A DNA stretch of 64,000 nucleotides from Marsupella aquatica (GCA_973895155.1 OZ316899.1:14880001-14944000); one strand, 5' to 3'. Positions 1 through 11,900 are shown, counted from the stretch's first letter. Translations and numbers: made by a program. The notes: generated by a model not told the origin, from the sequence alone.

Positions 1-330
1 CCTTGTGCCCTCTCCTGGCACTCTCGCTCCCCCTCATGGCCTCCTTTTATTGCAGCATAGGGCCTCGTGCCCACTCCTTGCACTCCTGCTCCCCTCCTCC
101 TGGCTTTAATGCTGCTGAAGGGCTTTGTGCCCTGCAAGAGGACTTCCGAAAGGAGTCTAAGTTTACTCCCCCCTCTTCAATGCTGACAGTGGGCTCCGTG
201 CCCTACAGAAGGACTCCCAAAGGGGGTCGACGTTAACTCCCCTCTCTCTTTAAATCTTCATAGGGCCTCGTGCCCTCTCCTTGCGCTTGTGCTCCTGGTC
301 GGCTCCCCCTCCTCGCGCTTAATTAAATGC
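1..330. repeat. Degenerate tandem repeat, about 60-75 bp units
   Basis: Units starting near 1, 60, 120, 190 and 263 each open with a GGGC(C/T)(T/C)(C/T)GTGCCC core followed by pyrimidine-rich sequence rich in CTCC. Units at 120 and 190 also share an AGGACT(T/C)CC(G/A)AA block. The units are diverged and of unequal length, so this is an old array. I see no credible protein in it; short open frames here lack any family resemblance. Confidence 0.6.
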
Positions 331-697
331 TGGCCAAGATGTTGGCAACGGGCGCAGGAGGAAGAAAAATGCCGAAGGGAGTGCGCGCGGCCCTATGCAC
401 GACCCAGGGGCAATGATGAGCCCCGCATGTGTATACACAGGCAGGACTGGGAGGCACCTCGCGACGGTAGCTGCGAGGGGAGGCAAAATGAAACAACGGC
501 CGGTGAGAGAAAAGAAAGAACAGGACCCCAAAGGGTCATGAAAACGTAAGGCGAAGGGAAGGTGGTCGCGCTGCGACCGGAAAACACCAAATATGGCCCG
601 AAAAAGGTCGTGCAGTCAGCAACTGGCAGCCATAGTCGAAAGCAGCAAAGGGTCCCCTGATGCAACCGGAAAGCAAAAGTCAGGCTCCAACGGGAGC

Positions 698-732
698 GTT
701 ATGTGTATACTTATGTTAAGTATACACATAAC
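698..732. repeat. Perfect 15-bp stem, 5-nt loop hairpin
   Basis: GTTATGTGTATACTT and its exact reverse complement flank a 5-nt loop. A stem this perfect in otherwise decayed sequence suggests a recent foldback, a small MITE footprint or a structural element of the surrounding repeat. No function is assigned. Confidence 0.85.
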
Positions 733-1184
733 ACCATATTGAACCCATAATTTCAACTTGTCCCTCCGATGTCCGTCGAAGAAATTGCAATGGCTTCACC
801 AAAAATTGTTGAAATTGTCACGAGCAATCTTCTTCCCCTCACCGCTATCTCAGCAGTTCTTCTTGAATAAAGGGCGTGAGAGAAACAATTGTATTGAAAT
901 CAAATCAAAAACCGGCGGGATGCCAAGATCGGCCGGGAGCATCTAACAAATCACTGTGAGAATCCTGTGTACGGAACCGACGAGCATTGTCTGAGCTCTG
1001 TCAACAGCGATTCAAGAAGAACTGAAAACCCACAAAGAAAGACATGCCCTAAGTAAACAAAGTCCTGGCGTCACACTAACAAGCGTGTTTGCTTCAAGAA
1101 CGCCTGACATTTGCTATAAGAACATGTTGCTAACTCAAGTAGTACACTAGCCCTAACTACATACCTAGCGGGCACGCGAGGGAC

Positions 1185-2555
1185 ATGCCGATGTGCATAA
1201 GAGGCACTGTCCCTCGGCATGACATAGGGTCAATGAGGTTTCCCACTGGTTATGGTGCCAATCTTCGTAAGGCATTTGGGGGTGATGATTCTCCAAAATG
1301 GCCATCTTACCTGAAAACACATGATTTTCATTGGTTACTCAAACATATCATTCCAGTTGCAATTATTGGATTGGGTAGTGAGGATCTTCGAGATGCCCTA
1401 TGGTCATTAGGTAAGCTCTTGAGGTGGGTGTGTCAGAAATAGGTGAATGAGGATGAGATTGCAGCGATGGACCTTTTTGGAGTGGAGGTATTGTGCAAGT
1501 TGGAGAGGGCACTCCCTCCTTCATTCTTTGATGGTCAAGTTCACTTCCTCCTCCACCTAGTGCGTGAGGTTGCGATTGCAGGGCCAGTACATTGTCGTTG
1601 GATGTACTGGGTAGAGCGGTATATGGGAGTGATGAAGTCATATGTGTCAAATCGTGCAAGAGTGGAAGGTAGCATTGCTGAGCGTCATCTTGGAGCAGAG
1701 AGCATGTTTTATTGTACAAACATTGTAGCTACACTTGATCCCAGAGCTCCAAGGGGCTGGATAGACGAGGCATCAAGGGAAGCAGACTTTGAGGATGACC
1801 GTCTCACAGGGGCAAAGGGAGAACAACTTATGGGCTCAACTGAGCGTCTTCAACTTACTACATTTATGTTGTATAACTCGCCTGAGATTGTGGGAGATTG
1901 GACAAGTTTTTATGAGGAGGAAAAGGCAAATAGTCGTCGGCCACGCAACTTCCCCAAGTTTGTCCCATACATGAAGGCAAAGTTGACAGAGATTGATGCC
2001 TTGTTGGAGCAAGGGGAGAGTGTGTCAGACTTCCCTTTGGTTACAGACAGTCTTCGCACCTTGGTTCATGGACCATTACTTACGGTGACAACTTGGACAG
2101 CCATGTGGTCAAAGGGAAGACATTTTTGTGTGCAACGACTTGATGACAAGAGGGCAGCTACACAAGATTGTGGGGTCATGGGTTGGTTCACCCAAGATTC
2201 ACAAAGTAGCATATCTGATAGGAATCCAATACGCTCTATGGTGGCCCACTATGGAAAGATTGAAGAGATATTGAGTGTGAAGTACCATGCGCACACCACT
2301 TTGGAGGAGGTGGTGTTGAAGTGCAAATGGTTTCGGATGAACCTTGTTGGCCAAAACCGAACTTGCGAAGAAGATGCTTGTGGGTTCACACGGTTGAAGA
2401 CAGGTGCAAATAGTGTCATTAGCTCAACTTGGAGAACCTCTGATCCATTTGCATTCCCCAATCATCTTGAGCAGGCCTTCTATCTTCCCTATCCCGATGA
2501 TCCTGAGTGGTCCATTGTCATGAGTTATATTCCACGATCACGATCCATAGTCTAG
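1185..2555 (+). pseudogene. CACTA transposase, C-terminal half (DUF4218 and DUF4216-like)
   Basis: One reading frame runs from 1185 to 2555 with a single internal TAG at 1440-1442. The first part (KTHDFHWLLKHIIPVAI, LCKLERALPPSFFD, CRWMYWVERYMGVMKSYV, EGSIAE) matches the domain of plant En/Spm transposases annotated as DUF4218. The later part (FKCKW-like VVLKCKWFRMN) matches the DUF4216 region near the C terminus. The N-terminal RNase H-like catalytic domain is missing, so the protein cannot be active alone. The TAG fits CAG-to-TAG decay. In intact relatives this protein binds subterminal repeats and cuts and joins element ends in the nucleus. Confidence 0.85.
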
Positions 2556-2762
2556 GAGCGACCCAATGTAGTTGTAGTTGAAGATTTGGACCCTGAGCCT
2601 TGAGGTCCTTGCTAGTGTACCTTGGGACCAATCAAATAGGACCACCTTTGAATGTTTACTTTTACCGGCATTATATATGATTGTTTTATTTCATGTACCC
2701 TCTCCTATGAGAGTGACCACATTTCTTAATAAACTTATGAATGTTGGTTTTCCCACACTCTG

Positions 2763-3079
2763 TCCGATGTAGTCACCAATGGAAAGTACTCGAAAACATA
2801 GTGCCTTACAATTGTGGCAATATCCAATTCAATCTGCATCGGACCCCTCATGAAAGTTATCGAAGACATTTCCGATCCTCTCCGCATCGGAACACTTCCG
2901 ATGCCAAAAATAACGGAAATAGGGACCGATGGCTGTTGTATCGGACAAGTAATATGCGATGTAAACATAATGGCAAATTGCGTAAGGTAAAATATTGGAA
3001 CTGTGCCACGGTATTAGTATCGGAAGAGTGACGAGGCGCGATATTGGAGCATCGGAAAAATGCTGAAAATGTACTAGTG
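2763..3079. repeat. CACTA subterminal repeat array and terminus
   Basis: At least eight copies, in both orientations, of TCCGAT(G)/(C)ATCGGA lie between 2763 and 3060 (for example 2763, 2837, 2873, 2884, 2893, 2940, 3018, 3050). Such arrays are transposase-binding sites in CACTA elements. The array ends at the terminal CTAGTG at 3079. Confidence 0.8.
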
Positions 3080-4003
3080 ATGTACATAAGGTACATTGTA
3101 TTGTGAATCAATTCCGTTGATGAGGCAAAATTCATCAAAAGTTTTCGATGTGAACTCTCCAGCTTCATCAGTCCTGAGGGTTTGAATTGGGTATTCTGGG
3201 AATTGAGCTCTCAACCGTATAATGTGTGCCGGAATCCTTGAGAAAATGAGGTTCCAGGTTGATAATAGGGAAACCCTTGACCATTTGGAGCTTGCATCTA
3301 TGACGACCAGGAAATAGCGGAATGGGCCACTGGGAGGATCGATGGGTCCGCCAACATCTGCATGAAGTCTCTCAAGAAATGCAGGTATGTGATTTTTGGT
3401 TTTAGAATTGGAGGGAGCAGTAATCATCTTGCCCTGTGAGCAGGCAAGGCATGGTCCTTTGAATGCTCTAGGGTGTACTTCTTTTGATACTCCTTTAGAA
3501 TTATTGACAATTCCGTGGAACATGCTTGTTCTAGGATGTCCCAACCGTCTATGTCAGATCTCTGTGAGGTTATGTGATTCAGTCTGAACATGGTAGCATT
3601 GAGTTCGAGTTGCATAGTATCCTAAAGGGTAAGCTTGTAAAGTTTCTTTAACGAGTCTGCCTTTTGATGAGTGAGATACTATTTGGAGAACGTCTCATGA
3701 GTCTTGAATATCTATATGAATATGTAGGTTATTCGCTCTTATGTCTTTAAAGCTGAGAAGGTTTCTGGTTGCTTTGGGGGCATAAATCGCTGATGTGATT
3801 TTGATTATTGTTCCTTCTGGGAGAACTACTGTGGCTTTGCCATGACCCTCCTCTATTTGATGTGGTCCCATTATAGTTGTTATTTTCCTTTGTGAAGGGG
3901 TGATTTCGTGGAAATATTTACTATCTCGAAGGATAGTATGGGTTGTGCCGTTGTCGACAATGCAGAAATCTGGATCTTCAATATTTAATGATGAATCCAG
4001 CAT
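3074..4003 (-). pseudogene. Copia protease and integrase remnant
   Basis: The protease part (4003-3695) shows IVDNGTTHTILRD, where the catalytic D-S/T-G is changed to D-N-G. The integrase part (3544-3074) has the CLAC half of the HHCC zinc site, then LHADVGGP with the first catalytic Asp and DEAGEFTSK with the second. The acidic third residue lies beyond the break at 3079. A frame change between 3695 and 3544 separates the two parts. The protein would process the polyprotein and integrate cDNA, but this copy is dead. Confidence 0.8.
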
Positions 4004-5043
4004 ATGGATTTCTGGTATAATCTATGGTGACTATAAATAAGCCCATGTGCTTCGAATTGCGATTCATCCAAGCTCTTCTTATAAAGTAGAACTAGGTGGC
4101 TAGGTGCATGGCATACCTTTTTGGTGTGCCCTTTAGTTTCGCACCTGATGCATGTAATGGGATTCTCTTGTTTATAATTTGAGGTAGGTCGTTGTCGCTC
4201 CCGATTTTGTTGTTGATGATCCGCTCTGCCACTCTTCCAGTTGCTTTGATTCGCATTGTTCATTCTTCCACGACCTCATCCTCTGTAGTTGGAACTGTTT
4301 CCACCTCTTTGGGAGAAATTACCTCTCCCTCTCATGGTTCCTCGGCCACGGTATGAACCTCTCCCCCTCGATGTGTATCCATTTGTATTTGTCATATTTG
4401 TTTCTGCTGTCATATCCTATGTAACTAAGTTGGTTTCAGTTTTGGTTGTCACAGGAAGTGTTCCCGGAGGTCTCTCCTTTGCATTATTCATAAGGAGGAT
4501 GGAATTTTGCTCTGCTAAAAGCATATGAGCAACGAGTGCCGAGTATGTTGTAAATGCCATGTTCCTGTACTGATTTGAAATCACCAAGTTAGTTGGGTGA
4601 AATGTGGCTAATGTCTTCTCGATTTGCTGTTTATCACTGACTGGTTCTCCACACATTTGGAGTTCATTTGAGATTCTAAACATCTCACTATTGTATAAAT
4701 CTACTGATTTGAATTCTTGTACTCGTAGAGTTACCCAAGCCTGTAGAGCATTCGACAGATTTATTGTAGTGATATGCTCGAATCTCAATTTCAATGCATC
4801 CTAGAGTAATCTAGGATTGTATACAGTCTTATACTGGCATTTGAGAGGATCGACTAAGTGATGTCTCAGTAGTACCAAGGCTTGTGCCTTTGTGTATTGA
4901 TCCACACCGACATCTGTGTGTATGGCCTCTTCAATTCGTTTTGCCATGAGATGGACCTCCACATCTATATACCAATCATTGTAATTCTTGCCATCAATTT
5001 GCAAAGCTGGAAATAGAAGTTTTTCAATGGAGTTTGATGTCAT
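3985..5043 (-). pseudogene. Copia gag with CCHC zinc knuckle
   Basis: It starts at an ATG at 5043 (IEKLLFPALQIDGKNYNDW), the usual N-terminal copia gag motif. The capsid-like part continues through FTTYSALVAHMLLAEQ to about 4417, then a zinc knuckle CIRCETKGHTKKVC lies near 4140. Stops interrupt it, including TAG near 4801 where relatives have a Trp (LLWDALKLRF), and TAG near 4417. The layout parallels the 31892 gag. Gag forms the cytoplasmic virus-like particle in intact relatives. Confidence 0.8.
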
Positions 5044-5290
5044 TCTAGTATCAAGAATGTATAATTGTTTTTCAAATGGATGTTTGGGGAGCGGTCATGA
5101 ATGTGTATCAACCTGATGTATGTTATCAAATCTGTTTTTTTAATCATCCCCGTTATCATTCCCATAAGGGTACGACGTTTTTCTAAAAGAAAAAGCCTGC
5201 ATACGTTGCCCAAATGTTGACAAATTTGCATAATTGCCAAGTATAACTGCCTTGACATTGAACGACCCCTAAAAAACAATTAAGAGCACA

Positions 5291-5305
5291 CTCGTGCTGA
5301 TAACA
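5291..5305 (-). promoter_or_regulatory. Primer-binding region of the copia element
   Basis: GTTATCAGCACGAG lies directly inside the LTR. The young copia element has GTTATCAGCGCGAC at the equivalent place (31347-31360). The shared position and sequence support a tRNA primer site, but I did not match it to a tRNA. Confidence 0.5.
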
Positions 5306-5442
5306 TGTTATAAACCAAATACACCAACAATGATATGACCTTCTATTCCAAGGAGAGAATATATACATATGGTAACTCTGGTTGGAGTTAACCATGGGTT
5401 CTAACTATAGTTAGTATACCCAATCATAGTTAGGGTATAATA
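5306..5442 (-). repeat. 5' LTR of the minus-strand copia element
   Basis: The right LTR boundary is inferred from a mutated TGTTATACCC-like start at 5442. The inner boundary is TATAACA at 5306, directly followed on the minus strand by GTTATCAGCACGAG. The LTR is about 137 bp, close to the 147 bp of the copia element at 31199, and contains the palindrome AACTATAGTT and a TATATATTC promoter-like stretch near 5350. Confidence 0.6.
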
Positions 5443-5539
5443 GCTATGTAGATTCTGACTATGGACAAGATCTGGACTGAAGGAGATCAACAACAGGGTA
5501 CATGTTCACACTTGGCAGTGGATGCATAAGTTGGAGGTC

Positions 5540-5908
5540 TACTTTGTATAAGTGTATTGTTCAGTCTACTACATAAGCGGAGTATGTTGCAGCAAGGAAG
5601 TAGCAAAGGAAGCTATTTGGTTGGATAGACTTATCACTGAAATGAGATTGTCACAGGGGAATGTGAAGCTCCATTGTGATAGTCAGAGTGCGCTCCACCT
5701 TGTTGTGAACCAGGTGATGGACAGTAGAGTGAAGCACATAGACGTCAGGTACCATTTTATCAAACAGGCTGTGTCTGATAATTTGTTTGAGCTAGTCAAG
5801 ATAGACGGTAAACTCAACTCAACTGACGCATTTACCAAAGTGATTCCTTCGGAAAGTTTCTCTAGAGATCGTGATGTGCTACAGGTTTTGCAATTGCGTC
5901 ACAAGTAA
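5540..5908 (+). pseudogene. Copia RNase H remnant of a different family
   Basis: The frame reads CSKEVAKEAIWLDRLITEM, LHCDSQSALHLVVNQ and RVKHIDVRYHFIKQAV, then LNSTDAFTKVIPSESF. These are hallmarks of the C-terminal RNase H of Ty1/copia polyproteins: the D of CDSQSA, KHIDVRYH and the D-x-FTK end. The upstream part (5480-5580) is frame-shifted and decayed. Strand and sequence differ from the minus-strand copia at 3080-5442, so this is the tail of a separate element. Confidence 0.85.
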
Positions 5909-6045
5909 GGGTTTTGCTTAACATTTACTGTAATTACTGATATATGCCTTTGCCCAGACAAAGCATACACACAACACCAGTTACTCGCGGTAAAATCAGA
6001 GGGGAAAGACTACATTTACTCAACGAAGAATCAGTTTACATAGTT

Positions 6046-6325
6046 GACTCGATTTCTAAGGGGGTCAACGGGCCTAAGGCAGTCGATGCCCAGTGTCTAC
6101 AAGGTCCCGCCCCGCAATTGCCCAGCAAGCTCGACTCTGGCTCTCACTCCTTAGCGCACTCTGACCCTGCTCAGGCCGGGACTCCCCATGCCTCGCCTTT
6201 TCTTGCGCTGAGATAACTAAGCCTTCTCCCCCTCCCATAGCGGAAGGGGAAGCCTAAATACTACATTCCGGAACGGAGCCGGAAGATACTACCTCCCTAG
6301 GGTAATGCCTACTGACTAACTACCT
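6046..6325. repeat. Repeat R, copy in the 3' LTR
   Basis: About 280 bp starting GACTCGATTTCTAAGGGGGT and including the block CTTCTCCCCCTCCCATAGCG. It is nearly identical to the sequence at 13328-13451 joined to 17452-17613. The join falls at CCCTG, the target duplication of the element inserted there. A short internal tandem GACCGGCTGACCGTC(T/A) follows at 6355-6386. Confidence 0.85.
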
Positions 6326-6689
6326 TCTGACTAACCAGCCGCACTACCTCTGACCGGCTGACCGTCTGACCGGCTGACCGTCAGTGGTAAGGGGCGCTGA
6401 CCGGGGTGGCAGTGGCTAAGTCTACTGACCAAAATCTAGTCCGTCGATGGACTCTATCCTACGTCGGCTAATCCTAACTGATCCTGTCCTAATTCTTCTT
6501 ACTACACCGCTAATTGGCGTCTAATGATAGCTATTCTGTCGTTAAGCCTAATCAAAAAGATGTTGCTGACTCAACTACCTGGCGCGGCGCCAGCTCACAC
6601 CCTTTGCTAACCACCCCTTACGTGCGTGCTATGGTCGGGCCAGGGTTTGTCCCCTTGTCGGGGCGAGACCTCCAGCCGCCTTGATCAGA

Positions 6690-8623
6690 GGTGGGCCCAG
6701 GTCTTGCCCGCTGGAGGACGAGCAGGGTAATGCGGTCCTGCAAGGCCTTGTTATCCTATACTGCCTCCTCTACCTTGTTCGTAGCTTCATCAGCCTCGGT
6801 CTGGAGCCGTGCTACCTCTAGGCTGAGCTGGCCGATGGAGTCACGATGGGTCTGGTTCTGTGCCAGCAATTTATCCCGCTTGGCAGAGAGACAAGCCACT
6901 TGTTGAGCTGACTACAAGAGTTGGTTATTGAGGTCGGTCAGGCTGGTAACCCGAGCCGAGGATTCTGAGCGCAACTGAAGTACGGTGTCGTCCAGCTTCT
7001 TGAGATCTGCTTGCCCCCCGCTCAACTCCTGGTTTAGTCCATCCCGCTGTTCAACGGTGCGGACTAACTTTTCACGGCAGGTAGTGGCCTCCTCTTCAAG
7101 GTGTTCTACTAGCATTTGGAGGCGCCCAATCTTGTTCCCCTTTGCCATGAGTTCCTCCTCCAAGCGGCTTACGATCCGTGGTTGGTGCTCTAACATGAAG
7201 AAGGTTGGTTGAAAGTACGCCGAGACCTGTTGCCCGATGTACGTCGCCAGCTCCCCTGACATAGTCTGGCTAAACTTCTGGACCAGGTCGTAGGCCATGG
7301 TCCCTGGGGCTACTTGGTAGTCCTCCATCCTCTTGGGCACCGATGGTTCCTCGGGCGGGGCGACGAGATCCTCCGTGGTCTGCAATGGGGAGGGGAAGGT
7401 TTCTTCAGGGGGTGGAGGGATTGGGGGTAGTTGTACCAGGGGCAGCGGAGGCTTGACGGAAGGGGGTGGTGGAGTATTAATCGGGGCCATGGGCTTAGAG
7501 TTTGCCCGAGGTGCGGTTGTTTGCTCGCTCGTGGTCGCCTCCTCCAGAGCGGGGGTGACATTAGTCGGGGCTGAGGTGGCCATGTTCTTTCCCCTGGCCT
7601 CTCGCCGCGCTTTGTACCAGGCGAGGATGATGGCAATGTGACTTCCCAGGTAGGTCCTTCCCCTGATAGCCATACCTCCTTGAGCCCGCTTAAGCTCCCC
7701 CGAGATAGTCCGCGTGGTCGGGTTTCTTGATCGCCGTCTAGACTACCTCGGGGATGCGGATTACCTGTAATAAGTTAGGTTGTTGATTATCCAAGGGCCG
7801 TTGGGTCTGGTTGGTCCGGGGGTTGGTCGGGGCAGGTGCAGGGGCGGTGTTGGTTTGCGTTGTCGGCTTGGGGGCCGGCGTCGTCCTTGCCCTTTTGAGA
7901 ACGCTGCTCAAGCTATGGACTAACACACTCGGAACCCGAGGAACACTTGGTGTTGTTCACGGGACGGACTTGGGACCGGTTCGGCGGTAGGTCGGTGGTC
8001 ATCGGCTGAGGGGCTGGGGGTGGTGTCGGGGTAGCCATATCCCAGTTGAAGGCATTGGAGCTTTCCCCGAGGAACGTAAGATTGTGCGCCGCTTCCCGTT
8101 GTCTGCTGATGTCTTCTTCACGCTTCTTGGCTGCAATCTGCTGGTCGATGTATCCCGGGATTTTGTCAAACTCCATTGGAGTCAGCCTCTAGCTGCCCCT
8201 CAGCCTAAGGAACTTTGCGGGGACTTCAAGAATCGCCTCTGCTACCGATCTAAACCCCTCCTTGCTGATATATAACTCGGTGATGTAGTCCCACAGCTTG
8301 TTGTAGCTGGAATCCTTGGTGATGGCTGTCTTCTCACAGTTAACTTGTGCTACCTTAGCCACCAACTTTGCGTACCTTTGTTCGTAAGCGGCTTTCTCGG
8401 GGCAAGAATACCAGTAAGTCTTGGAAGACTTACCCGTTCCCGCCCGACAATTTCTCTTGCTGGTGGCGGCCTTACTTGCCCTGACTAAATCCCGCCACAA
8501 TCCGCTCTTGCCCTTTGATAATTTCCTTGTAAAAGTTAGCTCAATTCGAGCAAAAGGTGAGAGGGAATGGCAGCGTCCACGAATTCTGAAAGGTATGATC
8601 GAGAAAATGGGCCGCAGCGCCAT
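6690..8623 (-). pseudogene. LTR-encoded gag-like protein, decayed copy
   Basis: Broken frames on the minus strand align in order with the intact 824-residue ORF at 14510-16984. An N-terminal part (8623-8189, ending EAILEVPAKF against EALLRLPDEVF) is followed by FDKIPGYIDQQIAA (8176-7913) against FDHIPAQVRAI, a Pro-rich linker, YLGSHIAIILAWY (7673) against YFASHIEIILEWY, and a C-terminal coiled coil ending near 6912. The central conserved block is largely lost. Several stops and frame changes make it inactive. Function of the family is not established; a capsid-like role is an inference. Confidence 0.65.
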
Positions 8624-8908
8624 CGACTCAGCTTTTATGGGGGGTGCCAGGGTGAGCTTGAGCGTGAGAAGGTGAGGCCGTTTTGGTCATTGATAGTGGC
8701 CCAAAGTTGGGTGTCTCGGTCCAAGCGTGATCTCCTAACAGATTTTTACTCTGCCGCCGCCACTGTACCTTGGTCAATCGTAATAATCCCCTTTCCTTAA
8801 TTCATAATCATTTAGTCAACTAACCTACTCCTAATCTATTCATAATGGTAAAGATGGCTATTCGTGCTACTCTACACTATGGCTACGGTCCTAATGACCG
8901 TATAAGTC

Positions 8909-11900
8909 CTAATCTAGGACCCGCGTTTGGTTAAGTAACACGTTATCCGTGTCACATAGCTCCCCACTCAAGTGTGAAGCGTCCTCGTGAACATCATTAC
9001 GCTTGTCCTCCTGGTGAAAGTACTTCTTCACACGATCGTAACTAACTCGATTGAGAAAGAGGTCATCGGCGTACGTTGATAGCTGTAGGGATCCGTTCGG
9101 GTAAATCTGCTGGACAATAAAAGGCCCCAGCCAGTGTGTGTGCAACTTTCTTGGAAAGTACATGTACCTGCTATTGTACAACAGGATGAGATCTCCCTTA
9201 GCGACGTCCACCTGGCGCAGTCCTTTGTCATGCTATTTCTTTGTTGCTTCCTACTTTGCAGCCACGCGTCGCGACGCCCACAGCCTCTTTTCTTCTAGAT
9301 TGTCAATTTGATATGCTCGATTGGACAAACTAGCATCCTCTGGTAACCTATGGCGGATGCTCACCCGCGGAGTCTCAACTTTGAACTCGACGGGTACGAG
9401 CGCATGTTGTCCGAAGACTAAGAAATACGGACTATGATTTGTAGTAGTCTTAAATGCCAAATTGTATGAATAGACCGCCGCAAAAATCTTGTCATCCCAG
9501 TCCGTTTTGTGGGCGGCTACGGTTTTGTTGAGGATTTTTCCCACAATGCCATTAGCCCGCTCCGCTAGTCCGTTACATTTGGGGTGATATGGAGTAGTCT
9601 TCCTGTGTTTGACGAGGTAATGGTTAGTCAGTTTTTCGACCATTTCGTTCAAAAAATGAGTCCTGCGGTCGCTGACTAACTCCAAGGGGGGTCCAAAATG
9701 GGTGAAGATCTGTTTGTACAAGAACTTGGCGGTGGTGGCCGCGTCATCTTTGACCGTTGCCCGGGCCTCTACCCACTTAGTTGAATAGTCGATAGCAAGA
9801 AGAATGTACCGGCAATGCCGACCTCGGGTTACAGGAGTGAATGGCCCAATATAATCAATGCCCCATTTCTCAAACGGGGCAAGAGGAAAGATTGGGGTAA
9901 GAGGGTGATTACCCGATCTGCGGGGTTTGCCCGCGTGTTGACACAAGTCGCAACCTTGGATGAAATGGGCTACGTCATGATGAAGCGTAGGCCACCAGTA
10001 ACCTGCGTCCAAGATCTTGTGAGCCGTGGTTACTGGGGTGAAGTGTCCCCCTGCTTCCTCCTCGTGCATAGCTCGCATGACAATTATCATTTCATTATAC
10101 TCTAGACATCTGCAAATCTTCCCATCAACGCCTTCCTTATGTAGATGTGCGCGTATCATCATGTACGATGCCACCTTATGCAGGAAGACTGATGCGGCCT
10201 CCTGGTTAATGTTACTTGGAATGCGGGCAGTTAAGAGAAAGGTGATTAGGTCCTCGTACCACGTTGGTTGGTCCGTTTCCACGCGGAATAACTCTTCATT
10301 AGGAAATGCATCATCCACAGGTGCTTTGTCCGATTCCCCCTCAATTCTTGAGAAGAAGTCCGCATTCACGTGTGCCTTCCCAGGTCGTACCCTGACTTTG
10401 TAGTCAAATTCTTGGAGTAGTAGGACCCAAGAAGCTATTCTCCCCGTCAAGTTGGCTTTGTTTACCATGTACTTCAGGCTGTCATGGTCAGTATGGAAAA
10501 CTACCTTATATCCCAATAGATAATGGCAAAAACTTTTACACGAGTAGATGATCCCCAAGGCCTCCCGATTGGTGGGCAAATAGTTTTTCTCTGTTGCAAA
10601 CAGTTGTCGGCTTGCATAGTAAATGGGGGGTGGTGGCGTTTCTCGTCGTCCATTTGGCTCAGGACTGACCCGATGCAAAACCCAGATACGTCGACATACA
10701 CATGGAACTCCTTGTTCCAATCGGGGGTAGTCAAGATCGGAGCCATAGTTAGCCATTTTTTTAGTTCGTCAAAGGCTGCTACTCGTTGGGGAGTCATTTT
10801 GATGACTGCGTCTTGCTTCATCATTTTTGTGAGGGGTAGGGCTATTTTGGCAAAATCCTGAATGAATTGCCGGTAGTACCCTACGCAGCCTAAGAAGGAT
10901 CGCACCGCCTTCTGGTCTGTTGGGTAAGGGACATTCATCCATGCGGCCACCTTTTCTTGGTCCACCTCGATCCCTCGGTTGGATACTCAGTGTCCTAGCA
11001 GCACTCCTTCTGTTACCCCAAAGAAGCTTTTACCTGGGTGTAACTTCAAACCTACTTCTTGGCATCGCTCAAAAGTCCGCCTCAGGTGTTCTAGGTGTTG
11101 AGCGATTGTTTCGAAGATGGCAAAATTGTCTATGAACACCTCCAAAAATTCTCGTAAGAAATCATGAAAAATATTCATAATGATTTGCTGGAACATAGCC
11201 GGGGCATTGCATAAGCCAAAGGGCATCCGTCTGAACGCGTAGGTTCCCCACTCCGTTATGAACGTGGTTTTGAGCTGGTCCGATAGTCTGATCCAAATCT
11301 GGTTATAACCCGAATATCCATCCAGGAAGGTGTATACCTCATTTCGGGCTACCATGTCAAGAACCATATCCGTGTAAGGAAGTGGGTAATGGTCTTTCTG
11401 AGTGGCATCGTTGAGCTTCCGGTAATCCTGGCATATTCGAATCTTAGGTTTACCATCGGGCCCTACCTTCTTAGGAACCACCACAATGGGGGACACCCAT
11501 TTGCTAGATAAGACGGGGTCCGCCATGATCAGTTGATCTAACTCCTCCTTTACCAAGATGGAATGTCTTGGATTTAGTCTTCATTGTCTCTCTTGGACGG
11601 CATGAGCACCCAAGTTCAGATCAATGACGTGTTTGCCGTAGGCCGGTGAAATTCCGGTTAGGTCTCGGTGACTCCATGCAAAGACGTCCTCATACTCTGA
11701 TAGGAGTTCTTGGATAGCCTTTTCCTTCGGGGCTCGTAGGCCATAACCCACGTTGAATGTCCTCTCCCTCCTTGTGGTGTACTTGCTATAGTGCTCCTTG
11801 CGGATTACATCCACGTGGTCTCTGGTGGCCCGGTCAAGATGGTGTTTCAATTCCTCGAGTCGGGTGCCATCGTAGACCACGGGTTCCCAGACCGTCGGTT

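Larger units (their letters stand above)
1..1075 (-). mobile_element. Probable 5' part of a minus-strand giant LTR, cut by window edge
   Basis: The segment ends at 1067-1075 with GGCGTCACA. Read on the minus strand this is TGTGACGCC, the same 5' terminus seen at 45916, 57592 and 55860. If real, the element runs leftward out of the window and its target duplication would start with CTAAC (1076-1080). A minus-strand ATAAAAGG near 43-55 could be its TATA box. The other end is not visible, so duplication and length cannot be tested. The region holds the tandem repeat at 1-330 and no recognisable protein. Confidence 0.35.
1185..3079 (+). mobile_element. CACTA (En/Spm) DNA transposon, 5'-truncated
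   Basis: The 3' end is defined: the minus strand reads CACTAGTACATTTTCAGCA inward from 3079, a canonical CACTA terminus, and 2763-3060 holds many copies of the subterminal motif TCCGATG/CATCGGA. The coding part matches the C-terminal half of a TNP2-type transposase. No matching 5' CACTA terminus is visible upstream, so the left part is lost or replaced, probably at the junction near 1076-1185. Immediately beyond 3079 begins a copia integrase frame that the element interrupts; the 3-bp duplication on that side would be ATG (3080-3082). Confidence 0.8.
3080..5442 (-). mobile_element. Ty1/copia retrotransposon, 3' half replaced by the CACTA insertion
   Basis: On the minus strand the order is LTR (5442-5306), primer-binding region, gag, CCHC zinc knuckle, protease and integrase, as expected for Ty1/copia. 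The integrase frame stops inside the conserved VPYVH segment exactly where the CACTA terminus begins, so reverse transcriptase, RNase H and the 3' LTR are absent from this side. The integrase is clearly related to that of the young copia element at 31199-36939 (shared CLACSQGK, PPSGPF, AGEFTSK), although the two are diverged. Confidence 0.85.
5950..8956 (-). repeat. 3' LTR (giant) of the gypsy element, 3'-truncated
   Basis: It starts TGTGACAC directly after a purine-rich stretch that closes pol. Inside are a TATA-like ATAAAAGC (8631-8640, minus), a decayed ORF (8623-6690) and a noncoding 3' region matching that of the 13452-17451 element. The terminal part with the hairpin is missing because copia sequence begins near 5950. 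Length is at least 3.0 kb. Confidence 0.55.

Noticed and set aside
7333-7641. Plus-strand Gly/Ser-rich frame of 102 codons
   Set aside because: It is the antisense shadow of the Pro-rich linker of the minus-strand gag-like ORF.
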